DNA of 64,000 nt. Source: JANXSD01 sp038206385. Its GTDB lineage: Bacteria; Bacteroidota; Bacteroidia; AKYH767-A; OLB10. Both the position numbers and the translations under genes were made by a program. Below the pieces are notes generated by a model. It saw nothing but the letters and a program-made list of their open reading frames with translations, did not search any database and was not told the DNA's origin. The stretch spans positions 1 through 64,000 of the forward strand of contig JBBRAW010000001.1 of assembly GCA_038206385.1 (NCBI GenBank), in the 5' to 3' direction. Position 1 is the first letter of the stretch. Each line of letters begins with the position of its first letter. Positions 46,108 through 54,749 of the stretch are shown here, piece by piece.

Positions 46108-46223
46108 CAGATAAATTCTTATCCCAACAACTCATCAAAAATCTATTAACAAAAAACCCAACATCAAGCAATTCACCTCACAACTTAAAAAAAATTAGTA
46201 ATTAAATAATGAAACCAATTCCT

Positions 46224-48128
46224 CTAATCTTTCACAACCTTAAACACTTTCTCCCCACTCAAGTATTTTATTTTCAGAAAATAAACACCCTTAGCAAGGT
46301 TAGAAAGATCTAATTGATTAACGTATTTTTTGTTCATCACTTCATTGCCGATAATATCTGTTAAAAATATTTCTACATAATTTTCAGGTAATCCGGAAAT
46401 GTTGATGATATCGTTTGTTGGATTCGGATAAACATTTAATTTTTCGGGTGCGCCGTAATCAACAATGGATGTGATGATCGTATTCTTTTCAATCAACCAA
46501 AGACCAGGATCTACGATTATCGAATCATAAATAAATGGAATATTCACGATAAAATTTTGGCCAGAAAATGTATTGTTGAAGATGATTATTGTATCCTGCG
46601 AAGCATTTTTAAATTTTAATGCAACAGGCATTTCAAAAAATGAAACTGATGGACTTGATTGTGTTTGATTAAATGTAAGATTGACAACTGCTCCCGTTTG
46701 TGATGCACTAATCTGATAATTCGGATATCCTTCTCCAGTAAACCAATCATTAAAATACCACGTTAAATTCTGACCATAAGAAGCTTCGAAATGTGATTTT
46801 AAAAGAGCTGTTGTTGCAAAGCCATACGCACAACTTACATCTGCCAAATAATTATTTAACGCAGCAAAAAATGCTGAATCACCAATGATCCATCTAAGCT
46901 GATGTAAAATCATAGCACCTTTCGAATACGTTAAGCGAGAATCAAAAATTCTATTTACCGATGTTGTATCATCACACCAAACAGAACCACCAGGCTGTGA
47001 AAGTATGCTCCCTAATCTCTGAGATTTAAATGGAATCCAATATTGCTGATTAAACATGTGCTCATAAGTAAGTGCGGAAAGATATGTTGCGAATCCTTCG
47101 TTCAACCAGATGTCGCGCCAACTTGCACAAGTTACTTTATCACCAAACCAATGATGCGCGAGTTCATGTGCAATTAACTCATGTCCGAAGCCGCCTACGA
47201 AAGTCATTGTTTGATGTTCCATACCGCCACCCCAACCAAATTGCGCATGACCATATTTTTCATTCTTGAAAGGATAAATACCAAACAAGGAATCATACAA
47301 TTGCATCACTGGAACAATGTCTAAAGTTTGTGGAACTGCAGATGCAGAATCTTCGGGATAAACATAATTCTGTACTTCAACAGTATCATTACCGAAAGGA
47401 ACAAAATTCGAATAGCGTGCATAATTTGTTACTGCAGCGCAAATCAAATAAGTTGCAATAGGGTAACGATGTTTCCAATGGTAAATCATATCGGATCCAC
47501 TCACAATTTCTTCTACCAATTTTCCATTACTTGCAGCGCGATATGCAGATGGCGTTTGAATATAAACATCAATAGAATCTGCCTTATCCGTTAAACCATT
47601 TTTACATGGCCACCAATCACTAGCACCATACGGTTCGGATAATGTCCAGATGATTGGCTGAGAAGCATGAGCGTTTTTTATGAATGAACCAAAACCAGAT
47701 GAAGGCGGAGTTCCTTGATAATAAATTGTAACGGAATCTAAATTATTAATTGGAATTGTTGCAGGAAGATTTAATGTTAACACATCTCCATTTTGTGAAT
47801 GAGTGATCAAACTTTGATGATACTTAACTGAATCAACTGTTAAATTAATACTTAAATCAAAATTAATTGCATTGAATGAATTTGTATTTACAACAAAATA
47901 AGAAGTAACACTTCCAGATACGTAAAGTACATTTGGATCAATGTTCCAATGACAATTATAATATTTTACGTCGAAGTCGGTATTAGCAGCAACTGCTTTA
48001 CGATTTAATTTTCCTAAATGCGCATCACGTTCTGTGTTTGCAATTTGCATAAATTCTTTATCGGAAAATTGTTGCGCACTAACAAAGTTTGCGATGAAAA
48101 TAAAGGTGAGAAGTAACACTTTTTTCAT
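46224..48128 (-). CDS. secreted M1-family metallopeptidase with T9SS sorting domain
   Basis: A 634-residue protein with a signal peptide (ending FVSAQQ). The gluzincin site is complete: HELAHHWFGD (His321, Glu322, His325) and the third ligand Glu344 in WLNEGFATYL, 18 residues after the second His. The exopeptidase-type motif reads GGGMEHQTM (about 300-308) in place of GAMEN, so it may differ from classical aminopeptidases in N-terminus recognition. The last 75 residues are a T9SS sorting domain (LNVYPNPTNDIINISG ... LAKGVYFLKIKY), so it works outside the cell. It probably digests peptides for nutrition. Confidence 0.92.
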   Translation of the reverse strand: MKKVLLLTFIFIANFVSAQQFSDKEFMQIANTERDAHLGKLNRKAVAANTDFDVKYYNCHWNIDPNVLYVSGSVTSYFVVNTNSFNAINFDLSINLTVDSVKYHQSLITHSQNGDVLTLNLPATIPINNLDSVTIYYQGTPPSSGFGSFIKNAHASQPIIWTLSEPYGASDWWPCKNGLTDKADSIDVYIQTPSAYRAASNGKLVEEIVSGSDMIYHWKHRYPIATYLICAAVTNYARYSNFVPFGNDTVEVQNYVYPEDSASAVPQTLDIVPVMQLYDSLFGIYPFKNEKYGHAQFGWGGGMEHQTMTFVGGFGHELIAHELAHHWFGDKVTCASWRDIWLNEGFATYLSALTYEHMFNQQYWIPFKSQRLGSILSQPGGSVWCDDTTSVNRIFDSRLTYSKGAMILHQLRWIIGDSAFFAALNNYLADVSCAYGFATTALLKSHFEASYGQNLTWYFNDWFTGEGYPNYQISASQTGAVVNLTFNQTQSSPSVSFFEMPVALKFKNASQDTIIIFNNTFSGQNFIVNIPFIYDSIIVDPGLWLIEKNTIITSIVDYGAPEKLNVYPNPTNDIINISGLPENYVEIFLTDIIGNEVMNKKYVNQLDLSNLAKGVYFLKIKYLSGEKVFKVVKD

Positions 48129-48261
48129 AATAGAATCATTTAATATTTTTGAATCAAACTATCAATAAAGGTATGAATAAAATTCGCTTACAGCTGCAAT
48201 AAATAGTTGCTTTGTGTAATTTTTACGTACTAAATCACAAGTTCATTTTGTAATAAAAAGA

Positions 48262-48687
48262 CTAATCGATAGTCGCGATTACTTTCAGCTCAATGGCGAT
48301 AGGTGTTGGCAGACAATTTATCTCTAAGGTTGTTCGGCAAGGTTGATTGTCTTTGAAATACTCGGCATACAAACGATTATACGTCTTGAAATCATCTTTC
48401 ATGTTGGTGAGAAAAACGGTAACGTCAATAATTTTATCCCACGATGAACCTGCATCTTCCAAAATATATCCGATATTTTTAAATACAGAACGACATTGCT
48501 TTTCGATGTCGTAGGATATTATATTTCCTGCATTATCTAATTCAACACCTGGAATTTTCTTCTCACCTCTCTCGCGCGGACCAACACCAGAAAGAAATAA
48601 CAAATTTCCCACACGTCGCGCATGAGGATATGCCCCGACAGGTTCAGGAGCTTTAGAAGAATGAATACGATCGTTTTGCTCTGACAT
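48262..48687 (-). CDS. RidA-family deaminase (possibly 2-aminomuconate deaminase-like)
   Basis: A 141-residue RidA/YjgF protein. GAYPHARRVGNLLFLSGVGP opens the domain; DVTVFLTNMKDDFKTYNRLY and PCRTTLEINCLPTPIAIELK follow, the latter holding the conserved substrate-binding Arg (R in PCRTT). RidA proteins hydrolyse reactive enamines and imines. The longer insert after SGVGPRERGEKK resembles 2-aminomuconate deaminases of tryptophan breakdown, so a link with the dioxygenase at 26.4 kb is possible but not proven. The start is the ATG at 48687, 5 nt after the upstream stop; an ATG at 48735 would overlap that gene by 43 bp. Confidence 0.88.
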   Translation of the reverse strand: MSEQNDRIHSSKAPEPVGAYPHARRVGNLLFLSGVGPRERGEKKIPGVELDNAGNIISYDIEKQCRSVFKNIGYILEDAGSSWDKIIDVTVFLTNMKDDFKTYNRLYAEYFKDNQPCRTTLEINCLPTPIAIELKVIATID

Positions 48688-48692
48688 AATAA

Positions 48693-50327
48693 TTATTCTT
48701 TTGATGCACAATTTAATTCTAATTCCAATTCCCAATTAGCACGAAGTGTTACTGTAGATGAAACAAAAACTTCTTCTGGTTGTGTGCCATCTAAATAGTT
48801 CGAACCATCCAACATATTATTTTTATTTTTATCCACTACCACACGAATTATATATGCACCGGGATAAATAAAATTGAAATCGTATTTGCCAGATTTATCA
48901 ATAATTTGTTGTCGAACAACTTCATACTTTTCAGTTAACACTTGCAATAAATAATTTCCACCATCTTTCAAATTAATTGCATGAATCGTGACAGCCGCAG
49001 TATTTTCAGCAGTAGGAATTTTGAAACGATAGTTTATCGTATCATTTGTTGATCCATAAAAATCCGTAAACGTACCTGGCAGAATTAACAATTGATAACT
49101 TGATCCTTCTTTCCATTTATGCGTTACGATAATTTTTCGTGTTGAAGAGCTATCACGCGCAACAACAAAATCAGTAGAAGGAACAGGAACTGTATCAATA
49201 AATAATTTTGGGGTGCCTACAATTTTTGCTAATGCTCGTGGCAATTCAAATTCTATGTTTGCAGTAGGACCAGAAAACTCAGGAGATTTTTTAATATCTA
49301 CTCTTAAACTATTCGTAGTAAATCGCCTTTTCACTATCGATGTAGATGATAGTTTCAATTGAATGGTATCATTAATAAACGGTGGCGAGGTAATCAATAA
49401 ATGTAAAGAATCAGCTATCGTATCTTTCATAAACACATACAAACTATCTCTTCCCTTCGACCATTCCGTAACACCAGAAAATAAATTTCCAGTAACGAGA
49501 TCACGAATAACAAGCGTATCAATTCGCTCATTAAAAATTAACGTGGCTCGATAACGATCACCAATTTGTGATTTCAAATATTGCCTCTTTGAAGGATGCT
49601 GTTTCGAAACTTTCAATTCAATCGTGCCGGTTTGCGGAATCGTTAATGTATTTCCTGTAAAAGCCATTCTTTCCTCATTAGGATTATCAAGAATATAATT
49701 CCCATTTTTATCTTCTAAAGCAAAGATGCTGTAATAACCAGGCGCAATATTTTTTATTTCAAAGGATCCATTTTCATTTGTATGTGAAAAATAATCTGGC
49801 TTCTGTTTAAACACTAACGAATCTAATGTTGCAATTGAATCCGTCTTCTTATAAAGCATCACGGTAACGTCTTTCAACATCTGCAAAGTAGCAGCATCTC
49901 TCACAATTCCCGAACAAATTAAAGAATCGAGAATTGGTCCTGTTGAAAATACATATTGAAAATTTTCTAGTGCATTTCCTTCATGAAGATCTGCAATTGC
50001 CTTTCCAAAATTGATAGTATAAGTTGTGTTGTCACGAAGTTTTTCGGGTAACTTAATTACAATTGATTTCTTCGAAACTTTTACTTCAGGCTTCCGATCC
50101 ATCAATGGAGAAACGAGTAATTGATTAGGCAAATCTTTTAATTGCAGATACTCACTAAATGATAAAACGATTTCTCGTGATTTAAAATTTATTGTTCCAT
50201 TTGAAGGTTCTGCTGCAATAAATTTAGGAGGAAGAATATCTTTTGGTCCGCCAGTTGGCACAACACGATTAGCACATGCTGCAATTAAAAATAGTGTCGC
50301 AAAAAAAATAAGATGTTTTAATTTCAC
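48693..50327 (-). CDS. lipoprotein with Ig-like (Big_5) domain
   Basis: A 544-residue lipoprotein (signal ending IAAC, lipidated Cys18) that starts the mature part with the VPTGGPKDILPPKFIAAEPS motif typical of a conserved Bacteroidota lipoprotein family. An Ig-like domain (about 35-130) has IVLSFSEYLQLKD and TTYTINFGKAI. Later parts look like a transthyretin-type fold (ENGSFEIKNIAPGYYSIFA) and a repeat of it near the C-terminus (GAYIIRVVVDKNKNNMLDG). It is probably anchored in the outer membrane. Its ATG overlaps the msrC stop by 4 bp and ridA follows after 5 bp, so the three form an operon. Role unknown. Confidence 0.85.
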   Translation of the reverse strand: MKLKHLIFFATLFLIAACANRVVPTGGPKDILPPKFIAAEPSNGTINFKSREIVLSFSEYLQLKDLPNQLLVSPLMDRKPEVKVSKKSIVIKLPEKLRDNTTYTINFGKAIADLHEGNALENFQYVFSTGPILDSLICSGIVRDAATLQMLKDVTVMLYKKTDSIATLDSLVFKQKPDYFSHTNENGSFEIKNIAPGYYSIFALEDKNGNYILDNPNEERMAFTGNTLTIPQTGTIELKVSKQHPSKRQYLKSQIGDRYRATLIFNERIDTLVIRDLVTGNLFSGVTEWSKGRDSLYVFMKDTIADSLHLLITSPPFINDTIQLKLSSTSIVKRRFTTNSLRVDIKKSPEFSGPTANIEFELPRALAKIVGTPKLFIDTVPVPSTDFVVARDSSSTRKIIVTHKWKEGSSYQLLILPGTFTDFYGSTNDTINYRFKIPTAENTAAVTIHAINLKDGGNYLLQVLTEKYEVVRQQIIDKSGKYDFNFIYPGAYIIRVVVDKNKNNMLDGSNYLDGTQPEEVFVSSTVTLRANWELELELNCASKE

Positions 50328-50827
50328 GGATTGACAGTTGATTTTAATAATGATTCAATTTTACGCATAATTAATCCCAAATAATTTGCATCTACTTTAT
50401 CAAAATCTGAAAGCCGATCGCTATCAACATCAAGAATTAATGAAACTCTATCGTTAAGAAACGCTGGTAAAACAATTTCTGATTTAGATAAAGAGCTACA
50501 TGCAATATGACCAGGAAAATCATCCACATTATCAACAATAATTACTTCCCCATTTTTCCACGAGGTGCCGCATACACCTTTCCCATAAGCGATGCGTGTG
50601 CAAGCCAATGTTCCTTGAAACGGTCCGAGCACAAGATCTTCACCTTTTACAAAATAAACACCAACCCAAAAGAATCCCATCACTTCTTTTAAAACAGCAA
50701 TAATATTGGCGAGATTGGCAATCAAATCACTTTCCCCTTCAACGAGGCTATCGATCTGTGGAAGCATTGTTTCATATCGCTCCTTTTTGCTTGCATTAGG
50801 AGGCGCAATAATAAGTTCTTCAGCCAT
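50324..50827 (-). CDS. msrC: free methionine-R-sulfoxide reductase (GAF domain)
   Basis: A 167-residue GAF-domain enzyme that reduces free methionine-R-sulfoxide with thioredoxin. The three catalytic cysteines are present with exactly the spacing of the E. coli enzyme: Cys76 (GTLAC), Cys86 (KGVCG) and Cys110 (PGHIAC), which are 10 and 24 residues apart. The block PGHIACSSLSKSEIVLP is diagnostic. It is the first gene of a three-gene operon and has a TATCTTTG box 15 nt upstream. It helps repair oxidative damage in the cytoplasm. Confidence 0.93.
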   Translation of the reverse strand: MAEELIIAPPNASKKERYETMLPQIDSLVEGESDLIANLANIIAVLKEVMGFFWVGVYFVKGEDLVLGPFQGTLACTRIAYGKGVCGTSWKNGEVIIVDNVDDFPGHIACSSLSKSEIVLPAFLNDRVSLILDVDSDRLSDFDKVDANYLGLIMRKIESLLKSTVNP

Positions 50828-50842
50828 GATAATTTATCGCTG

Positions 50843-50850
50843 CAAAGATA
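50843..50850 (-). promoter_or_regulatory. promoter -7 box for msrC operon (TATCTTTG on minus strand)
   Basis: A perfect TAnnTTTG match; the last base is 15 nt before the msrC ATG, in the 46-bp gap after comF. Confidence 0.45.
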
Positions 50851-50873
50851 GTTCTTGAAGACGTATATTTCGT

Positions 50874-51569
50874 CTATAGTTCAGCAAAAGCAATTGCTGC
50901 GAGGTAAATCTTAACATCTTTCACCTCTAAAAGCACGTTGGCGCAAGCATAAAGCGTGGAACCAGTCGTAATAACATCATCCACAAGTAAAATATGTTTC
51001 CCTTCAAGGGCCTTTGAATCGGTAACAGCAAACACTTCACTTACATTTTTATAGCGGGCAAAACGACTTTTTCTTGTCTGCGTATCAGTATGCTTTAAGC
51101 GCTTCATACCATGAGGAAGCGATTCAATTCCCATTCCTAGTCCTAATCCGTCTGAAAAACATGCCGCTTGATTGTATCCACGAATCCGTTCTTTCTTTTT
51201 ATGCAGTGGAATCGGAATGATCACATCAACTTTAGAAAATACTTGAGAAGCAGCAAAGGATTGTCCGCATAACTTCCCAATATAAACTCCAACATCTGGA
51301 CGATGTGCATATTTAAGTTGATGCATCAATTGTTGTACTTTTTCTCCTTTATGAAAATGTAAAAATGCAGATGCCGATTCCAACTTTATCTTACCCCAAA
51401 ATTGTTTTGCAACAGGATTATCAGGATCGAGATGATAATTTGTATATGGCAATTGAACATTGCATTTTGTGCAGATGGTATCTTCTCCACGTACTAAAAG
51501 ATCGTTACACGCTGCGCATAACTGCGGATAAAAAATTGAAAGTGTATCTTGAATTAGTTCTTTTATCAA
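50874..51569 (-). CDS. comF: ComF-family phosphoribosyltransferase-like protein
   Basis: A 231-residue ComF/GntX protein. An N-terminal zinc-ribbon with two CxxC pairs (residues 18-38, CAACN and CTKC) is followed by a phosphoribosyltransferase domain. Its PRPP-binding loop is ILLVDDVITTGSTLYAC, and IPIPLHKKKERIRGYNQA precedes it. ComF is needed for DNA uptake in transformable bacteria and is thought to act with the ComFA helicase. dprA is also in this window. A block of short direct repeats lies immediately upstream. Confidence 0.9.
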   Translation of the reverse strand: MIKELIQDTLSIFYPQLCAACNDLLVRGEDTICTKCNVQLPYTNYHLDPDNPVAKQFWGKIKLESASAFLHFHKGEKVQQLMHQLKYAHRPDVGVYIGKLCGQSFAASQVFSKVDVIIPIPLHKKKERIRGYNQAACFSDGLGLGMGIESLPHGMKRLKHTDTQTRKSRFARYKNVSEVFAVTDSKALEGKHILLVDDVITTGSTLYACANVLLEVKDVKIYLAAIAFAEL

Positions 51570-51580
51570 CAGCGTAAATA

Positions 51581-51675
51581 AATTAAGAATTAAAAATTAA
51601 GAATGCAGAATTAAGAATCTAGAATTAAGAGTGAAGAATGCAGAATTAAGAATGCAGAATGCAGAATTAAGAATG
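51581..51675. repeat. short degenerate direct repeats (AGAATTAAGAATGCAG type)
   Basis: About 95 bp built from AATTAAGAAT and GAATGCAGAA words, repeated irregularly. They lie directly upstream of the comF start in a 276-bp gene-free stretch (51570-51845). Low-complexity, non-coding. Confidence 0.6.
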
Positions 51676-51845
51676 TGGATCCGATAGTTATTAGGATAAG
51701 AATTACAAATAGGAGGTCACTTTATAGATGCAAAAATAAATGCAATTTTACTTTGAAAAAAATTTTCAGTTAATTACAATTGTTTAATATCTTTTGATGA
51801 AAAGCGAGGCGCGAAATATAGAATGAAATATGGCAATAAAATTAA

Positions 51846-53075
51846 TTAGTTGTTTTCTTCTTCGTTTGATTGAGCCTCTTCGTTTGCAGGTGAATTATGT
51901 GGATAGCGGATGAAATGAACTTGTTTAATCAATCCACTTAGTGCTGCGCGTAATTCATCGATATTATTTTTTTCAGTTGCTGAAATAAAAATACATGGAT
52001 AATTTTCTTTTGCAACCCATGATCTTTTCAACTCATCTAATGAAATATTTTCTCTGGTTGCGGGGGTTAAATCAAAAGGATCCTTTTCAACATAATGATA
52101 CGCATCAATTTTATTAAAAACCATTAATGTTGGTTTATCATGCGCACCTAATTCTTGCAATGTTGTTTGCACAACTTTAATCTGATCTTCAAAATTGATA
52201 TGCGAAATATCTACCACATGCATCAAGATATCTGCTTCGCGCACTTCATCAAGTGTTGATTTAAACGACTCCACTAAATCATGCGGAAGCTTGCGAATAA
52301 AACCAACAGTATCAGAAAGTAAAAATGGAATTTGATCCCAAACAATTTTTCTCACTGTGGTATCAAGTGTCGCAAAAAGTTTATTCTCTGCAAATACTTC
52401 ACTCTTGCTGAGCAAATTCATCACCGTACTTTTTCCAACATTCGTATACCCTACCAATGCTACGCGAACAATTTCTCCTCGTTGCTTACGCTGCGTTGCA
52501 CTTTGCTTATCAATCTCCTTTAACTTCTCCTTTAACCTACTAAGTTTCTCACGAATAACGCGACGATCGGTTTCAATCTCCGACTCTCCGGGACCGCGCA
52601 CTCCTATTCCACCACGTTGCTTTTCGAGATGCGTCCATAAACGTGTTAGACGAGGTAATAAATATTTGTATTGCGCCAATTCAACTTGTGTTCTTGATTG
52701 TGCAGATCGTGCTCTCTTTGCAAAAATATCAAGAATGAGATTTGTTCTATCTACAACGCGACAACCAATTACTTTTTCGATATTTCTAATTTGTGATCCT
52801 GATAATTCATCATCAAAAATTGCAATTTGAATATTATTTGCTTTTACAAATTCTATAATTTCTTCCAGCTTTCCCTTTCCTACAAAAGTTTTTGAATCGG
52901 GATGATCCATCTTTTGCGTAAAACGACGAATCGTAACTGCTCCAGCCGTTAATGCTAAAAAAGCTAATTCATCGAGATATTCATTTATCTGATCAACTTC
53001 TTGTTGACGAGTAGAAACACTTATTAAAATTACACGCTCCTGCGGTACTCCTAAATCTGTTGGTTGATGCGGCAA
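51846..53075 (-). CDS. hflX: GTPase HflX
   Basis: A 409-residue HflX GTPase, which binds the 50S ribosome and splits or rescues stalled ribosomes under stress. The HflX domain (about 15-200) carries RGGIGVRGPGESEIETDRR. The G domain has G1 GYTNVGKST (209-217), the DTVG motif (255-258) and NKID (321-324). The C-terminal 25 residues are acidic and Asn/Glu-rich, which is unusual but harmless. It follows the cytochrome gene after 6 bp and is probably cotranscribed with it. Confidence 0.96.
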   Translation of the reverse strand: MPHQPTDLGVPQERVILISVSTRQQEVDQINEYLDELAFLALTAGAVTIRRFTQKMDHPDSKTFVGKGKLEEIIEFVKANNIQIAIFDDELSGSQIRNIEKVIGCRVVDRTNLILDIFAKRARSAQSRTQVELAQYKYLLPRLTRLWTHLEKQRGGIGVRGPGESEIETDRRVIREKLSRLKEKLKEIDKQSATQRKQRGEIVRVALVGYTNVGKSTVMNLLSKSEVFAENKLFATLDTTVRKIVWDQIPFLLSDTVGFIRKLPHDLVESFKSTLDEVREADILMHVVDISHINFEDQIKVVQTTLQELGAHDKPTLMVFNKIDAYHYVEKDPFDLTPATRENISLDELKRSWVAKENYPCIFISATEKNNIDELRAALSGLIKQVHFIRYPHNSPANEEAQSNEEENN

Positions 53076-53081
53076 GGGATC

Positions 53082-53705
53082 TTATTTTATTTTTAAAGTT
53101 TCAATGTATTCTGCAACAGCTTCAATTTGTTCTTTAGTTAATGATTTCTCATAACTTATCATTGCGTTTTTTCCATGAGTAATAATTGCTATTTTTTCAT
53201 CGTTAGATAAGTTTGAAATACTCAAATCTTTTGCACCACTCATCCCAGCTTTTCCATCAGTACCATGGCAACTTTGACACATTTTAGCATATACATCCTG
53301 ACCGACAGCTAAGTGATCTCCATTAGCTAATATTTCAACTTTTTCTCTCTTAAAAATTGGAGACTTGGTTTCTGAAATACCATACGCATAAATGATTAAA
53401 AGTAATGATACTAACGCAAGCGATTTCTTTTGTCCTTTAAACGCAACAACAGCAATTGGAATTGAGATCGCTACAGCAGCAATCTTTACCCATAACCATG
53501 TACCATTCGTTCCTGATTTTGCTGCAAGATAAATTCCTGTTGCCAGGAATAATGTACTTACAATCATTTCAAGGATGCGCGTCTTTTTTATGAAATTAAT
53601 TAATGCCTCCTTTTTATTTAACAGTAGTAGAATTGTTTTGATAAAGTAGATTAACAAGAAGATTGTTACAACTAATTTATGGCTATGAAGCATTCCTGTA
53701 TACAT
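53082..53705 (-). CDS. SirB-like membrane protein with C-terminal cytochrome c domain
   Basis: A 207-residue protein. The first 120 residues hold four transmembrane helices of a SirB-like type (MLHSHKLVVTIFLLIYFIKT ... GTWLWVKIAAVAISI). A c-type cytochrome domain follows, with one heme site CQSCH and a later Met ligand, probably in MISYEKSLT. The cytochrome part would face the periplasm and pass electrons. The start is the ATG at 53705: a TACATTTG promoter box ends just upstream, so the GTG at 53723 would lie at or before the transcript start. Electron partner unknown. Confidence 0.85.
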   Translation of the reverse strand: MYTGMLHSHKLVVTIFLLIYFIKTILLLLNKKEALINFIKKTRILEMIVSTLFLATGIYLAAKSGTNGTWLWVKIAAVAISIPIAVVAFKGQKKSLALVSLLLIIYAYGISETKSPIFKREKVEILANGDHLAVGQDVYAKMCQSCHGTDGKAGMSGAKDLSISNLSNDEKIAIITHGKNAMISYEKSLTKEQIEAVAEYIETLKIK

Positions 53706-53724
53706 GATGATAGAATTTGTCACG

Positions 53725-53732
53725 CAAATGTA
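53725..53732 (-). promoter_or_regulatory. promoter -7 box (TACATTTG on minus strand)
   Basis: A perfect TAnnTTTG match 19 nt before the ATG at 53705. Drives the cytochrome-hflX pair; it lies in the divergent gap shared with tonB. Confidence 0.5.
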
Positions 53733-53827
53733 AAGGAATTTGTTAGATGATTTTACATTATTACAACATAGTTGTGGAATTTATTTAGGCTCACCATCGT
53801 TCTATTTTTAACCTAAAAAATAATATT

Positions 53828-54625
53828 ATGAACCTCCACAATTGGGAAAATCCTACTTCAGCACAACGCAATGAATTAGTTTTTGCGAACAGAAATCAAA
53901 GTTATGGTGCTTATGAAATACGGCAATCTTATGAACGAACTCTTTTAAAGTCCTTTTTACTCACGTGCTCCTTTGTTATTTTTTTAGTAATTCTTCAGCG
54001 ACTTTACAATTACATTTTTCCTGCAGTTACACTTCCAAAATTAATTTTAACATCTGTAATCTTAGATGTAAAACAATTTGAGGATAAAAAAATAATTCCA
54101 ATGCCTCAAACATTAAAGCCAAATGAGTTCATACCAAAACCATCTGGCACTTCGAATTCTTTAACAATACCAATTGTAATTGATTCAACTGAAAATAATG
54201 TTTTAGCACAAGAGCTACTTTCGAAAGGAAAAATAGGTAACGGTGACACGATAGATAGTTCAGAGATTGTTGAAATAATTCCTGAAAATTCTCCAGGAAA
54301 CGGGAAATCGGAAATTAAAATGCACTCGGAAGAAATGCCGTCGTTTCCGGGTGGAGAAATTGCAATGTTGAATTTCATTTCTAAAAATTTGAGCTATCCT
54401 GAAGGTGCTAAAGAAAGTAAAATTTCAGGAATTGTATACATTACTTTTGTTGTAGATGTGAATGGTGATTTAAAAAATATCGAAACAAAACGTGGTATCG
54501 GAGGTGGTTGCGAACAAGAGGCAATACGCGTGTTAAACAAAATGCCACGTTGGAATCCGGGTAAAGATAATGGTCGAGCTGTTAATGTTGAATTTATTCT
54601 TCCAATCAAATTTACGCTACAATAA
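53828..54625 (+). CDS. energy transducer TonB
   Basis: A 265-residue TonB-family protein. The cytoplasmic N-terminus (RNELVFANRNQSYGAYEIRQ) is typical of Bacteroidota TonB proteins. One transmembrane helix (about 40-60) follows, then a Pro-rich linker. The C-terminal TonB_C domain has MPSFPGGEIAMLNFISKNL, ISGIVYITFVVDVNGDL and RVLNKMPRWNPGKDNGRAV. It transfers proton-motive energy to outer-membrane receptors such as the one at 7.2 kb. ExbB and ExbD are not adjacent. A strong terminator follows 18 bp after the stop. Confidence 0.93.
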   Translation: MNLHNWENPTSAQRNELVFANRNQSYGAYEIRQSYERTLLKSFLLTCSFVIFLVILQRLYNYIFPAVTLPKLILTSVILDVKQFEDKKIIPMPQTLKPNEFIPKPSGTSNSLTIPIVIDSTENNVLAQELLSKGKIGNGDTIDSSEIVEIIPENSPGNGKSEIKMHSEEMPSFPGGEIAMLNFISKNLSYPEGAKESKISGIVYITFVVDVNGDLKNIETKRGIGGGCEQEAIRVLNKMPRWNPGKDNGRAVNVEFILPIKFTLQ

Positions 54626-54642
54626 AAAAGTTTGTCATTCCA

Positions 54643-54678
54643 ACTAGAGGTCAGCAATTCTGACTTCTAGTTTTTTTT
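54643..54678 (+). terminator. rho-independent terminator of the TonB gene
   Basis: A 12-bp stem (54643-54654 with 54660-54671, one G-T pair) around the loop CAATT, followed by eight T. It sits 18 bp after the TonB stop codon. Confidence 0.85.
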
Positions 54679-54724
54679 AAAAACATATTTATGAAATCAC
54701 TGTTCGTGATTAGATCATATCTAT

Positions 54725-54732
54725 TACTTTTG
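54725..54732 (+). promoter_or_regulatory. promoter -7 box (TACTTTTG)
   Basis: A perfect TAnnTTTG match 17 nt before the ATG of the M1 peptidase gene, after the TonB terminator. Confidence 0.55.
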
Positions 54733-54749
54733 GTGCATCCATTTCACCT

